Below, in pieces: positions 24,963-33,597 of a stretch of 64,000 bases of DNA (position 1 is the first letter of the stretch; each line of letters starts with the position of its first letter). The notes below the pieces were generated by a model that had not been told where the DNA came from, ran no database searches, and saw only the letters and a program-made list of their open reading frames with translations. The translations under genes and the position numbers were made by a program. Source of the DNA: Sebaldella termitidis ATCC 33386 (lineage in GTDB: Bacteria > Fusobacteriota > Fusobacteriia > Fusobacteriales > Leptotrichiaceae); NCBI RefSeq assembly GCF_000024405.1, contig NC_013517.1, forward strand, positions 372,001-436,000, written 5' to 3'.

Positions 24963-26204
24963 ATGGAGTATATAAATAAAATAATAAAGGAAGCTTTGAA
25001 AAATATAAAAAATGATGAAGAGAGAAATTTTTTAAGAGAATTAAGCACAAGTCTGATTCCACAATTAATTAATGATTTTTCTCAAAAATTAGATGAGATA
25101 CAAAATGAGGTGGATAATCTCTTTCAAAGTAATAACAGGTATATAAATACTGTTCCTGTTAATAAAGAAGAGCTGGAAAATTACAAAGAAACATTATTTC
25201 CTGTTTTGAATGATGATATCAGAGTAATTAAAAAAGATAAAAAGAAAAAAACAGATATATATTTAAAAAAAATATTTTTAGATATGAATTATAAAGAAAT
25301 AGAAAATTTTAAAAATCATAAATTGAGTGCGAAATTAAAAAATGGGAATAATTATGGTCTTGAAGTGTATGCGGTTCAATGTCAGGACTATGTGGAGAAA
25401 GAAAAGGAACTGGCAGAGGTATTCGAATCTAATAATATAGACTGGGAAGTCTTGTACACTCCGTACAGCAGAAGATTTTTTGAAATTTATGCTAAGAAAA
25501 ATTCTTATGAAATAAATTATGACAATGCAGATATAGAAATAGATTATGGTAAATATACTGAAAATATTTATGAAAATTATTTTTTAGCATGGAATATTGA
25601 AGAAAAGGAAGTTTTGGCAGATCAGATTTCAGTTGAAAATATAAAAGGCCGAGTATACGAGCACAGAATATTTTCAAGTAATGCCAAGAATGATCTTGTG
25701 AAAATAATAAACGGCAAAATTTTTAGAATAGACAGGGAAAAAGAAAAATTATTTGTTTATTCTGATGTTGCAAGCAGCAGAAACTGGAAAGTGTGGAATA
25801 TAAAAGATACGGGAAAAAATACTTATACTAATTTGAAATTTAAAGTATTGGGGAATAGCAAAATAAATGATTTCATTACGAGATTTAAAGGGAATTCGCC
25901 GCTAAGGACAAGGAGTGAATCTGAGATATTTGAGATAATAAATAGTTTTTCCGATATAAAAAACTTAAGGCTAAAAAGTATCACAGTAGATGAATATACA
26001 GAAAAAACAGCAGATTCATTTGATATGAATAAAGTTTTTAATGAAAAGAAAACTTTTAAAAGAAATAACAGGGGAAAACTGAATTTATATTTTGAATGTA
26101 TAGAGAAAGACAGGTATTTTACTGATGAACTCAGCTATATATTAAGCTGTATAGAATATAAATATCCGGAATATGAAGTAAAGGGGATAACGGAATGGAA
26201 ATAA
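24963..26204 (+). CDS. uncharacterised 413-aa protein, end of injection-system locus
   Basis: Starts at ATG 24963 (GGAGG at 24954-24958; ATG 24960 is too close). The first ~80 residues are helical and probably coiled-coil (ALKNIKNDEERNFLRELS, FSQKLDEIQNEVDNLFQ). The remainder is mixed alpha/beta with several Tyr/Asn-rich strands. There is no signal peptide or membrane segment. Gene position suggests a baseplate-associated or effector-loading protein of a contractile injection system, but no diagnostic motif was seen. A terminator follows at 26216. Confidence 0.55.
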   Translation: MEYINKIIKEALKNIKNDEERNFLRELSTSLIPQLINDFSQKLDEIQNEVDNLFQSNNRYINTVPVNKEELENYKETLFPVLNDDIRVIKKDKKKKTDIYLKKIFLDMNYKEIENFKNHKLSAKLKNGNNYGLEVYAVQCQDYVEKEKELAEVFESNNIDWEVLYTPYSRRFFEIYAKKNSYEINYDNADIEIDYGKYTENIYENYFLAWNIEEKEVLADQISVENIKGRVYEHRIFSSNAKNDLVKIINGKIFRIDREKEKLFVYSDVASSRNWKVWNIKDTGKNTYTNLKFKVLGNSKINDFITRFKGNSPLRTRSESEIFEIINSFSDIKNLRLKSITVDEYTEKTADSFDMNKVFNEKKTFKRNNRGKLNLYFECIEKDRYFTDELSYILSCIEYKYPEYEVKGITEWK

Positions 26205-26215
26205 AAAATGAGGAA

Positions 26216-26255
26216 GAAATATTGAAAATTAATTTCAAAATATTTCTTTTTTTCT
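26216..26255 (+). terminator. terminator of the injection-system locus
   Basis: GAAATATTGAAA pairs with TTTCAAAATATTTC (2-nt bulge) and is followed by seven T, 12 bp after the stop of the last gene. Confidence 0.7.
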
Positions 26256-26490
26256 TTGTAAGCTTAAAAAATTAATTTTCATGATTTTTGTCTGACTTAA
26301 TATTCGGGATATTTGATGGCTGTATATCAAAGCAATTATACTTAAAATATATATTTTATCAAAAATAAGCCGTATTATAATATTTCAGTACGAAAAAATA
26401 TCAAAATCCAGCCAATATTATAAGTAAAGATACAAAAAAAAAACTTTATTATTGCCATATTTTTATTTAAAAATTATATAAAATATTTTA

Positions 26491-26619
26491 AATGATCTGA
26501 CGGATGACAGTAACAGCAGTGCTGCAGGAAAACCGGGCGGAATTATTTTAATAAAATCAGGGAATAATAATATTCCATTCAAATATGAAAGTGAAAATAG
26601 ATTAATATTATTTATTTGA
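26491..26619 (+). pseudogene. short coding remnant in the gap before the nucleotidases
   Basis: In the 26256-26683 gap a 42-codon frame with higher GC than its surroundings encodes NDLTDDSNSSAAGKPGGI, then ILIKSGNNNIPFKYES, and stops at 26619. It has no start codon or ribosome site. Its composition is protein-like, so it is probably the tail of a deleted gene. The rest of the gap holds only the promoter at 26616. Confidence 0.35.
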
Positions 26620-26643
26620 CAAATAAAGAAATTATAGTATAAA
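26616..26643 (+). promoter_or_regulatory. promoter of the nucleotidase cluster
   Basis: TTGACA (26616-26621), 16-bp spacer, TATAAA (26638-26643), 40 bp before the start codon at 26684. Confidence 0.7.
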
Positions 26644-26683
26644 TTATAGTAAGCGGAAAAATTTATATAAAGGAGAGGAATAT

Positions 26684-28459
26684 ATGAAAAAGCTTTTTAT
26701 TTTTTTATGTATGGCAGCGGGAATAACTGCATTTAGTGCGACAACAGCCAAGAAAGTACCGGCAGGCAAAGACAACTTTGAAATAAATATCATCCATATC
26801 AATGATCACCATTCACATCTTGAAGCAGAAAAAATGGATCTGGTTCTTGGAGGTAAGAAGACAAAAGTAACTATAGGCGGAATCGGAAGAGTGGCGTCTA
26901 AGGTAAAAGAATTAAGAGCAAAAGAAAAAAATCCTCTGGTTTTACACGCTGGAGATGCAATGACAGGAACACTTTATTATACATTATTTAACGGTGTAGC
27001 AGATGCAGAAGAGATGAATTCAATAGGCTTTGATGCTTTTACTTTGGGTAATCATGAATTTGACGGAGGAAACGAAGGTCTTCTGAAATTTTTAAATGCT
27101 TTGAAAGTACCTGTAGTTTCATCTAATGTTGTTCCTGAGGAAGGAAGTATTCTTGCAGGAAAATGGACACCTTATATAATAAAGAATGTAAACGGCGAGA
27201 AAATAGGTATAATAGGACTGGATATAGTGGGGAAAACAAGAGACTCGTCTAATCCGGGAAAAGATATAAAATTCGAGGACGAAGTTACGACTGTTCAGAA
27301 ATATGCAGATGAACTGGCTGCAAAAGGGATAAATAAAATCATTCTTCTTAGTCATTTCGGTTATGAAAATAATGTAGATCTGGCAAAGAAAGTCAGCGGT
27401 ATAGATGTGATAGTCAGCGGAGATACTCATTATCTGCTGGACAGAAATTTTGAAAAATTCGGATTAAAAGTAGAAGGAGACTATCCGACAGGAGTGACTT
27501 CAAAGACAGGAGAACCTGTATATGTAGTGGAGGCATGGAATTATTCTTATGTAGTAGGTCATTTGAAAGTAGTTTTTGATAAAAACGGTGTAATAAAAAG
27601 TGTCGCAGGAACTCCGCAGCTGCTTCTCGGAGATGATTTCTTTGAAAGAAGAAATGAAAGCGGGGAAAAATATCAGATAGAAGGTGCGGAAAAGCAGGAA
27701 GTATTAAGAGAGATTGCGGTAAATCCTGAATTATCTTTAGTAAAGCCTGATGCTAAAGCAGAAACTATATTAAAAAAATACTCTGACCAGAAACAGGAGC
27801 TTGGTAAAATTGTTATAGGAACTGTAAAAGACGAGATACCGGGTGGTTCTGAAAACAGAATACCTGATGCAAAAAATCCTAACGGGTCATACGCAACACA
27901 GCTTGTGGCAGAATCTATGCTTTATACATTACAGCACATGGGAACAGGTGAAGCGGACCTTGTTATACAAAATTCAGGAGGAGTAAGAATTTCAATAATG
28001 CCCGGTGAATTTACTTATGACAGTGGTTATACGCTGCTTCCATTCTCTAATACTTTATATACTTTGAAGATGACAGGAGCAGAAATAAAAGCAGTTTTGG
28101 AAGATGCGCTTGATTTTGCGCTGAAGCCCGGAGGTTCGACTGGTTCATTCCCATATGGTGCGGGAATAAGATATGAAGCTAAGAAGGCCGGTACTTTGGG
28201 AAATAGAGTAACAAAAGTAGAAGTAAAAGACAGACAAACTGGAAAGTGGACAAATATAGATCCTAAGAAAATGTATGTAGTAGGAACTAATGCATATATC
28301 GCATCAGGGAAAGACGGTTATGTGACATTTGGAAAGGTAAATGAGGAAAGAGGCGGAACTGATACTTACTTAGATGATGCAAAAGCATTTATAGATTATG
28401 TAAAAGAAGTAAAAGAAATCAAAAAACCGGACTCTACAGGAGTAAAATTCACATTCTGA
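26684..28459 (+). CDS. periplasmic 5'-nucleotidase / NAD nucleotidase-like protein
   Basis: Encodes 591 residues behind AAGGAGAGGAA. A signal peptide (1-19) is followed by the calcineurin-type metallophosphatase domain: IHINDHHSHLE with the first metal Asp/His pair (41, 43), GDAMTG (90-95), GNHEFD (122-127), LLSHFGYE and SGDTHYL. The C-terminal 5'-nucleotidase domain has QNSGGVR and FPYGAGIRY. The family removes phosphate from extracellular nucleotides. Length and FPYGAGIRY fit the NadN-type subgroup, which splits NAD to nicotinamide riboside and adenosine, but this subgroup call is tentative. It is first in a row of three related genes. Confidence 0.85.
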   Translation: MKKLFIFLCMAAGITAFSATTAKKVPAGKDNFEINIIHINDHHSHLEAEKMDLVLGGKKTKVTIGGIGRVASKVKELRAKEKNPLVLHAGDAMTGTLYYTLFNGVADAEEMNSIGFDAFTLGNHEFDGGNEGLLKFLNALKVPVVSSNVVPEEGSILAGKWTPYIIKNVNGEKIGIIGLDIVGKTRDSSNPGKDIKFEDEVTTVQKYADELAAKGINKIILLSHFGYENNVDLAKKVSGIDVIVSGDTHYLLDRNFEKFGLKVEGDYPTGVTSKTGEPVYVVEAWNYSYVVGHLKVVFDKNGVIKSVAGTPQLLLGDDFFERRNESGEKYQIEGAEKQEVLREIAVNPELSLVKPDAKAETILKKYSDQKQELGKIVIGTVKDEIPGGSENRIPDAKNPNGSYATQLVAESMLYTLQHMGTGEADLVIQNSGGVRISIMPGEFTYDSGYTLLPFSNTLYTLKMTGAEIKAVLEDALDFALKPGGSTGSFPYGAGIRYEAKKAGTLGNRVTKVEVKDRQTGKWTNIDPKKMYVVGTNAYIASGKDGYVTFGKVNEERGGTDTYLDDAKAFIDYVKEVKEIKKPDSTGVKFTF

Positions 28460-28500
28460 TTTTTACTGCAATAAAAGAAAACTGAAAAGAGGACCAGATA

Positions 28501-30144
28501 ATGAAAAAAATTATAGTTTTGACAATGCTTGTATTATCAGCATTGGGATTCGCAAAAGAAGTAAATATAAAGATACTGGGAACATCTGATGTCCACGGGC
28601 ATATAGTGCCGTGGAACTATCAGACGGATGAATTTGATGATTCGGGTTCATACAGTCAGATAGCGAAGATGGTAGACGGATACAGAAAAGGAAACAAAAA
28701 TGTTATATTGGTAGATGCAGGGGATATTATACAGGATAATTTGATAGAAAGATTTATAAATGAACCGAGACATCCTGCAATGCTGGTATTGAACCAGATG
28801 GGCTATGATGTAATGGTGCCGGGAAATCATGAGTTTAATTTCGGTATGCCTGCACTTGATAATGTTTTGAAGCAGTTCAAGGGAAAAGCACTGGCTGCGA
28901 ATATTTATTACGACAACGGTGCAAATTATCTGCCTGCTTCTACAATAATTACCAAAGAAGGAGTAAAAATAGGGATTATAGGTGTTACGACCCCGTTAAC
29001 AGAAAAGTTTGAGGAAAATACAGGGAATGTAAAGGGGATGAAATTTACAATGCCTATTCCGGAATTAAGAAATCAGGTGAATTCATTAAGAGGAAGGGTA
29101 GATGCAATAGTAGTCGTGGCACATATGGGGCTTCCCAATGAGAATAATATACCCGGAACAGGTGTTATAGATATAGCCAATGAGGTTCCCGGTATAGATG
29201 TTATAATAGCAGGACATTTTCATAAAGATGTATCAAAAGAAACGGTAAATGGTGTTCTTATAACTGAGCCTTATAAATATGGAATGTCTTTATCAGTTGT
29301 TGATTTGAAATTTAATGTGGAAAAAGGTTCTGTAAGCCTTATAAATAAGGATTCAAGAACCTTAAGCGTAAAAGGTGAGGATTCTGAACAGGGGATAGAG
29401 GTTATTTACAATCCTTTTCATCAGAAACTGCGTGAAGAAGTAAATCAGGTTATCGGGGAGACTGCAAATAATATGGTTCCTGAAGGGAAAATAAAGGGAA
29501 TTCCGTATGCATTTGCATCTGATACAGGACTTTCGTCGCTTATCACAGCTGCTGAGCTTTATTACAGCAAAGCGGATGTAGTTTCATTTTCATATGATAC
29601 TGAGAATGTAAAGCTCGAAAAAGGACCGATCAGAAGAAAAGATATATATGCGAATTACAGATATGCAGGCGGTGAAGTGACTGTGTATGAGATGACAGGA
29701 AGAGATCTGAAAGATTATATGGAATGGTCAGCCGGATATTTTGACACTATCCGTTCAGGAGACACTGAATACAAATATAATGCTGAAAGACGAAACTTTA
29801 AATATGTAACTTATGATATATTCGGCGGAGTAAGATATAAGATAGATCTGAAAGCGGCGCCGGGCAGCAGAATAAGAGATCTTACACTTGTTTCCAGTTA
29901 TAAGAGAATAACTGATAATATGAAGGTAAGAGTAGGGATGAATTCATACAGATATGAGATGCTTGTTCAGAAAGGCGGTCCTCTTGAAGGGAGAAACATA
30001 AAAAAAGTATGGGATTCCAAAGAAGCAATGGGGCAGGAAAAAGGAACAATCCAGAATATGGTTATAAACTACATTGTGGATGTAAGAAAAGGAAAGGTAA
30101 CAGGACTGTCAAATAATTACTGGTCAATAACCGGTCTGAGATAA
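28501..30144 (+). CDS. periplasmic metallophosphatase / 5'-nucleotidase family protein
   Basis: Encodes 547 residues with a short signal peptide (1-18, ending GFA). N-terminal metallophosphatase motifs are complete: GTSDVHGHI, DAGDIIQDN, PGNHEFNFG, VVAHMG and AGHFHKD. A C-terminal nucleotidase-type domain follows (FSYDTENVKLEKGPI, YMEWSAGYFD). The GDxxQDN form and C-terminal EWSAGYFD resemble 2',3'-cyclic-nucleotide phosphodiesterase/3'-nucleotidases, so cyclic nucleotides from RNA decay are a plausible substrate. It lies 41 bp after the preceding gene and 30 bp before its closest paralog. Confidence 0.85.
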   Translation: MKKIIVLTMLVLSALGFAKEVNIKILGTSDVHGHIVPWNYQTDEFDDSGSYSQIAKMVDGYRKGNKNVILVDAGDIIQDNLIERFINEPRHPAMLVLNQMGYDVMVPGNHEFNFGMPALDNVLKQFKGKALAANIYYDNGANYLPASTIITKEGVKIGIIGVTTPLTEKFEENTGNVKGMKFTMPIPELRNQVNSLRGRVDAIVVVAHMGLPNENNIPGTGVIDIANEVPGIDVIIAGHFHKDVSKETVNGVLITEPYKYGMSLSVVDLKFNVEKGSVSLINKDSRTLSVKGEDSEQGIEVIYNPFHQKLREEVNQVIGETANNMVPEGKIKGIPYAFASDTGLSSLITAAELYYSKADVVSFSYDTENVKLEKGPIRRKDIYANYRYAGGEVTVYEMTGRDLKDYMEWSAGYFDTIRSGDTEYKYNAERRNFKYVTYDIFGGVRYKIDLKAAPGSRIRDLTLVSSYKRITDNMKVRVGMNSYRYEMLVQKGGPLEGRNIKKVWDSKEAMGQEKGTIQNMVINYIVDVRKGKVTGLSNNYWSITGLR

Positions 30145-30174
30145 AAATATAATTGATATAAAAAGGAGAGTTAT

Positions 30175-31914
30175 ATGAAAAGATTAGTTTTACTGTTATT
30201 AACTTTGTTATCATTATTATCTTTTGCAAAAAAGGTAAATATTGTAATATTGGAAACATCAGATCTTCACGGAAGACTTTTTGCGTACGATTATGCTATA
30301 GATCAGCCTGATAAAAGTGCGGGAATAGTAAAAGTAGCAACAATAATAAAAGAGGAAAGAGCTAAGAATAAAAACCTTATTCTGGCTGATAACGGTGATA
30401 CGGTACAGGATAACAGTGCCGAGCTGTTTAATTCCGAACAGGTTCATCCAATGGTACAGGCTTTAAATGATTTGAAATATGATTTTTGGACTTTGGGAAA
30501 CCATGAGTTTAACTTTGAAAAAGAGTTTCTTGAAAGAAATATAAAAGGATTTAAGGGAACTGTATTAAGCTCAAATATCATAAAGGATGACGGAAAAACA
30601 TTTGTAACTCCTTATGTTATAAAAAATATCGATGGTGTAAGAGTGGCATTCGTAGGAATGACTCCTCCTCATATTCCTATGTGGGAAGCCTCAACTCCTG
30701 ACCACTTTGCAGGGCTGAAGTTTATCGAGCCGGCTGATGCGGTTAACAATACTCTTAAAGAAATAGACGGGAAGTATGATGTTCTTGTAGGATTATTTCA
30801 TATTGGAAGAACTGACGAAAAAGACGGTGACGGAGTACACAAGCTTGCTGAAAAATTTCCGCAGTTTGATATAATTTTCGGAGGACATGAGCACGCTGTA
30901 TATGTGGAAAAAATCAACGGAGTTACTCTGATAGAGCCTGGTTCATATGGTTCAAATGTAGCGAAGGGGGAAATAACTTTTGATACTGTTACAAAGGAAA
31001 AAACAGTAACTGCAAAAAATATTCCTACCAAAGATGTAGCGGAAGATGAAGCAATGAAGAAAAAATTCGCTTATGTAGATGAGAAGTCAAAGGCTTATTC
31101 TAATGAAGTGGTCGGAGAAGTTACAGAAACATTTATAAAAAATCCTGACTTTATTACAGGGGAAAAAGAAATAACTACTATGCCTACTGCACAGTTAATG
31201 GAAACACCTGTAATGGAGCTGATAAATGAAGTTCAGCAGCATTTTGCAAAATCTGACGTATCGTCGGCAGCTTTGTTTAATTTTGGTTCAAATCTTGAAA
31301 AAGGGCCTTTTAAGAGAAAAGATGTGGCATTTATCTATAAATACACAAATACCCTTATGGGAGTAAATATCACCGGGGAAAATCTTCTGAAATATATGGA
31401 ATGGTCTGCAGATTATTATAACCAGCTTATGCCAGGGGATCTTACAATCAGCTTTGATGAAAATGTAAGAGGATATAATTATGATATGTTTTATGGAATC
31501 GACTATAAGATTGATATTACAAAGCCAAAAGGAAAAAGAATAATTGATGCTAAAATAAACGGAAAGCCGGTAGATAAGAAAAAAGTATACAAACTGGCTA
31601 TTAATAACTACAGATTTGGAACATTGCTTACTCTCGGTCTGATTAAGGAAAGTGATATGTACTATGATTCATATGCTGAACTGCAGGACGGAGGAAGAGT
31701 AAGAGACCTTATAATTAAATACATAACTGAGGAAAAAAACGGAAAAGTTACTCCTGTGCTCAAAAATAACTGGAAAATAGTAAATTATAATTTTAATAAT
31801 CCGTTACTGGAAAAACTAAAAGAAAAAGTAATAAGCGGTGAAATAAAAATACCTGCTTCTTCTGACGGAAGAACATTAAATGTAAAATCAATAAAAGAAA
31901 GTGAAGTAAAATAA
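30175..31914 (+). CDS. periplasmic metallophosphatase / 5'-nucleotidase family protein
   Basis: Encodes 579 residues behind AAAGGAGAG. Signal peptide 1-19 (SLLSFA). Motifs: LETSDLHGRL, DNGDTVQDN, LGNHEFNFE, GLFHIG, GGHEHAV, then a C-terminal domain with EWSADYYNQL matching the EWSAGYFD block of the upstream gene. It is a clear paralog of 28501-30144 with a longer C-terminal tail. Asn replaces the usual Ala in the D-x-GD motif (ADNGD). Probably takes part in salvage of phosphate and nucleosides from nucleotides in the periplasm. Confidence 0.85.
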   Translation: MKRLVLLLLTLLSLLSFAKKVNIVILETSDLHGRLFAYDYAIDQPDKSAGIVKVATIIKEERAKNKNLILADNGDTVQDNSAELFNSEQVHPMVQALNDLKYDFWTLGNHEFNFEKEFLERNIKGFKGTVLSSNIIKDDGKTFVTPYVIKNIDGVRVAFVGMTPPHIPMWEASTPDHFAGLKFIEPADAVNNTLKEIDGKYDVLVGLFHIGRTDEKDGDGVHKLAEKFPQFDIIFGGHEHAVYVEKINGVTLIEPGSYGSNVAKGEITFDTVTKEKTVTAKNIPTKDVAEDEAMKKKFAYVDEKSKAYSNEVVGEVTETFIKNPDFITGEKEITTMPTAQLMETPVMELINEVQQHFAKSDVSSAALFNFGSNLEKGPFKRKDVAFIYKYTNTLMGVNITGENLLKYMEWSADYYNQLMPGDLTISFDENVRGYNYDMFYGIDYKIDITKPKGKRIIDAKINGKPVDKKKVYKLAINNYRFGTLLTLGLIKESDMYYDSYAELQDGGRVRDLIIKYITEEKNGKVTPVLKNNWKIVNYNFNNPLLEKLKEKVISGEIKIPASSDGRTLNVKSIKESEVK

Positions 31915-31928
31915 ATAGAATTTAAATT

Positions 31929-31957
31929 TCCTCCGGAATTTTCCGGAGGATTTTTTT
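31929..31957 (+). terminator. strong terminator of the nucleotidase operon
   Basis: TCCTCCGGAA (31929-31938) pairs with TTCCGGAGGA (31941-31950), followed by seven T. Confidence 0.92.
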
Positions 31958-32126
31958 GTCTTTTTTAGACTGAAAATACTTTGTTTATTGAATTCAAAAC
32001 TTTTTACGGTTTGCTGATTGACTATATTATGCTTTAGGAATATAATAGAAAATGATATCAATTTTTTTTTAATTATTATTGAAAGTAAGAGGTGTTGAGA
32101 TTTTTAAAATCAGGGGTGGTTATACT

Positions 32127-32506
32127 GTGGATTATAAACTGAAAATTAATTTTCAGCCTGTAGAAATGCTGGAAGAAAGGGGATGATTTGATATCGCTGT
32201 AAACAGAGTCTATTATTATATATATCAGACTTTTCTGCATTATAAGGAGACTAAGAATTTAGAATGGGAGTTTTTAAAGTTTAAGAAAAGTCAGTATAAA
32301 GTATTTGGCAGATCAAAGTTGGAACATTTACTGGGATCACATGAAATAATGGATTTTTAGAGTTTAATGATAATTTTAGTATTTTGAAAAAAGCCAGAAC
32401 ACAGGCTAATTATAATCTGAATTGTAGATATAACAGAGAAAACTATAAAAAAAGTTTTGAAAAAATGGCAGAGGATTTAAAAAAAATAAGAATCTCGAGT
32501 ATATGA
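32127..32506 (+). pseudogene. decayed HEPN-domain gene
   Basis: From a GTG at 32127 the frame reads FQPVEMLEERG, then TGA at 32184-32186, then FDIAVNRVYYYIYQTFLHYKE and more to TAG at 32358-32360. A -1 shift continues with KKARTQANYNLNCRYNRENY and FEKMAEDLKKIRI to 32506. Order and motifs (AVNRVYYYIYQTF, ARTQANYNL, FEKMAEDLKKI) are those of a small HEPN protein, often the toxin-like partner of a MNT nucleotidyltransferase. No MNT gene is adjacent. It carries one internal stop and one frameshift. Confidence 0.6.
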
Positions 32507-32532
32507 AATCAATGGTGAAAGGAAGTATTATT

Positions 32533-33417
32533 ATGAAAACAATAATTATAACAGGTGCAAATTCAGGATTAGGATTTGAATGTGCTAAAAATATACTTTT
32601 GGAAAATCCGGGATACTTTATTGTTATGGCTTGCCGAAGTATCGAAAAGGCTGAAAAATCTAAGTCAGAATTAATAAAAATGACCAAAAATGAGAATATT
32701 GCTGTAATGGAGTTAAACTTATCATCACTTAATTCTGTGAGAAAATTTGCTGAGAATTTCAAACAAGCCGGATATCCTCCATTATTCGGGATTGTGTGTA
32801 ATGCCGGGATATCAAATAGCAATGTGGGTGTAACTGAAGACGGATTTGATATAGTTTTCGGGACTAACCATCTGGGACATTTTCTGTTAACTGTATTGCT
32901 TCTTCCGTTAGTAGAGGAAAATGGACGGATTACTGTTGTGAGCAGTGACATGCATAATCCGCCGAATGGTTTGACTTATCGGGGTGCAGAAGAACTGGCT
33001 CATCCTGCTTCCAAAATAAACGATATATATTCACAGAGTAAATTATGTAATTTATATTTTACATATGAACTAGCAGGAAGACTGTCTGAAATGGGCAGAA
33101 AGATTACTGTAAATGCTTTTAATCCCGGGCTGCTTACGGATACTAATTTTCATGTGAATAGTACCCGTAGTTTTAGTGAAGATTTTATGAAGAAGGTTGC
33201 AGACAGAATAGGATATTTATCAGAATCCGGAAAAGCACTGGCTGATATGGTAACAAAGCCTTATTATGGGGAAAATACCGGGAAATATAATGACAGAGGA
33301 GAAGAAATACCGTCCTCAGAGCTTTCTTATAATGCGGAAAATGCTAAAAAATTATGGGAAAGTTCTGTAAATTATACTAAATTACAGAAAAATGAGACTC
33401 TGGACGGTCTTTTATAA
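32533..33417 (+). CDS. short-chain dehydrogenase/reductase (SDR)
   Basis: Encodes 294 residues. ATG 32533 is chosen because AAAGGAAG lies upstream and the Rossmann glycine motif TGANSGLG then falls at residues 7-14, as usual; ATG 32503 would add ten odd residues. Other landmarks: NAG (90-92), VSSDM with the catalytic Ser near 137, and YSQSK (Y166, K170). The order of motifs and PLLFGIVCNAGIS resemble retinol-dehydrogenase or protochlorophyllide-reductase-like SDRs. Substrate unknown. It stands alone, with a bidirectional terminator downstream. Confidence 0.88.
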   Translation: MKTIIITGANSGLGFECAKNILLENPGYFIVMACRSIEKAEKSKSELIKMTKNENIAVMELNLSSLNSVRKFAENFKQAGYPPLFGIVCNAGISNSNVGVTEDGFDIVFGTNHLGHFLLTVLLLPLVEENGRITVVSSDMHNPPNGLTYRGAEELAHPASKINDIYSQSKLCNLYFTYELAGRLSEMGRKITVNAFNPGLLTDTNFHVNSTRSFSEDFMKKVADRIGYLSESGKALADMVTKPYYGENTGKYNDRGEEIPSSELSYNAENAKKLWESSVNYTKLQKNETLDGLL

Positions 33418-33472
33418 TTACAGTCAGGCAATAGAAATTTACAGCAACTGCCCGTAAATAATCAAATATTAG

Positions 33473-33517
33473 AAAAAAACAATATATAGACTAATTCTAG
33501 TAATATATTGTTTTTTT
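33473..33517. terminator. bidirectional terminator between convergent genes
   Basis: AAAAAAACAATATAT (33473-33487) pairs with ATATATTGTTTTTTT (33503-33517), giving a T tract in both directions between the SDR gene and the carboxylesterase gene. Confidence 0.8.
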
Positions 33518-33597
33518 ACTTAAGTATTTTTCCAATAATCAATATGCCGGGCTTTTATTGTATTATATTATCGGGAAAGTAATACAGAATTTCTGTA

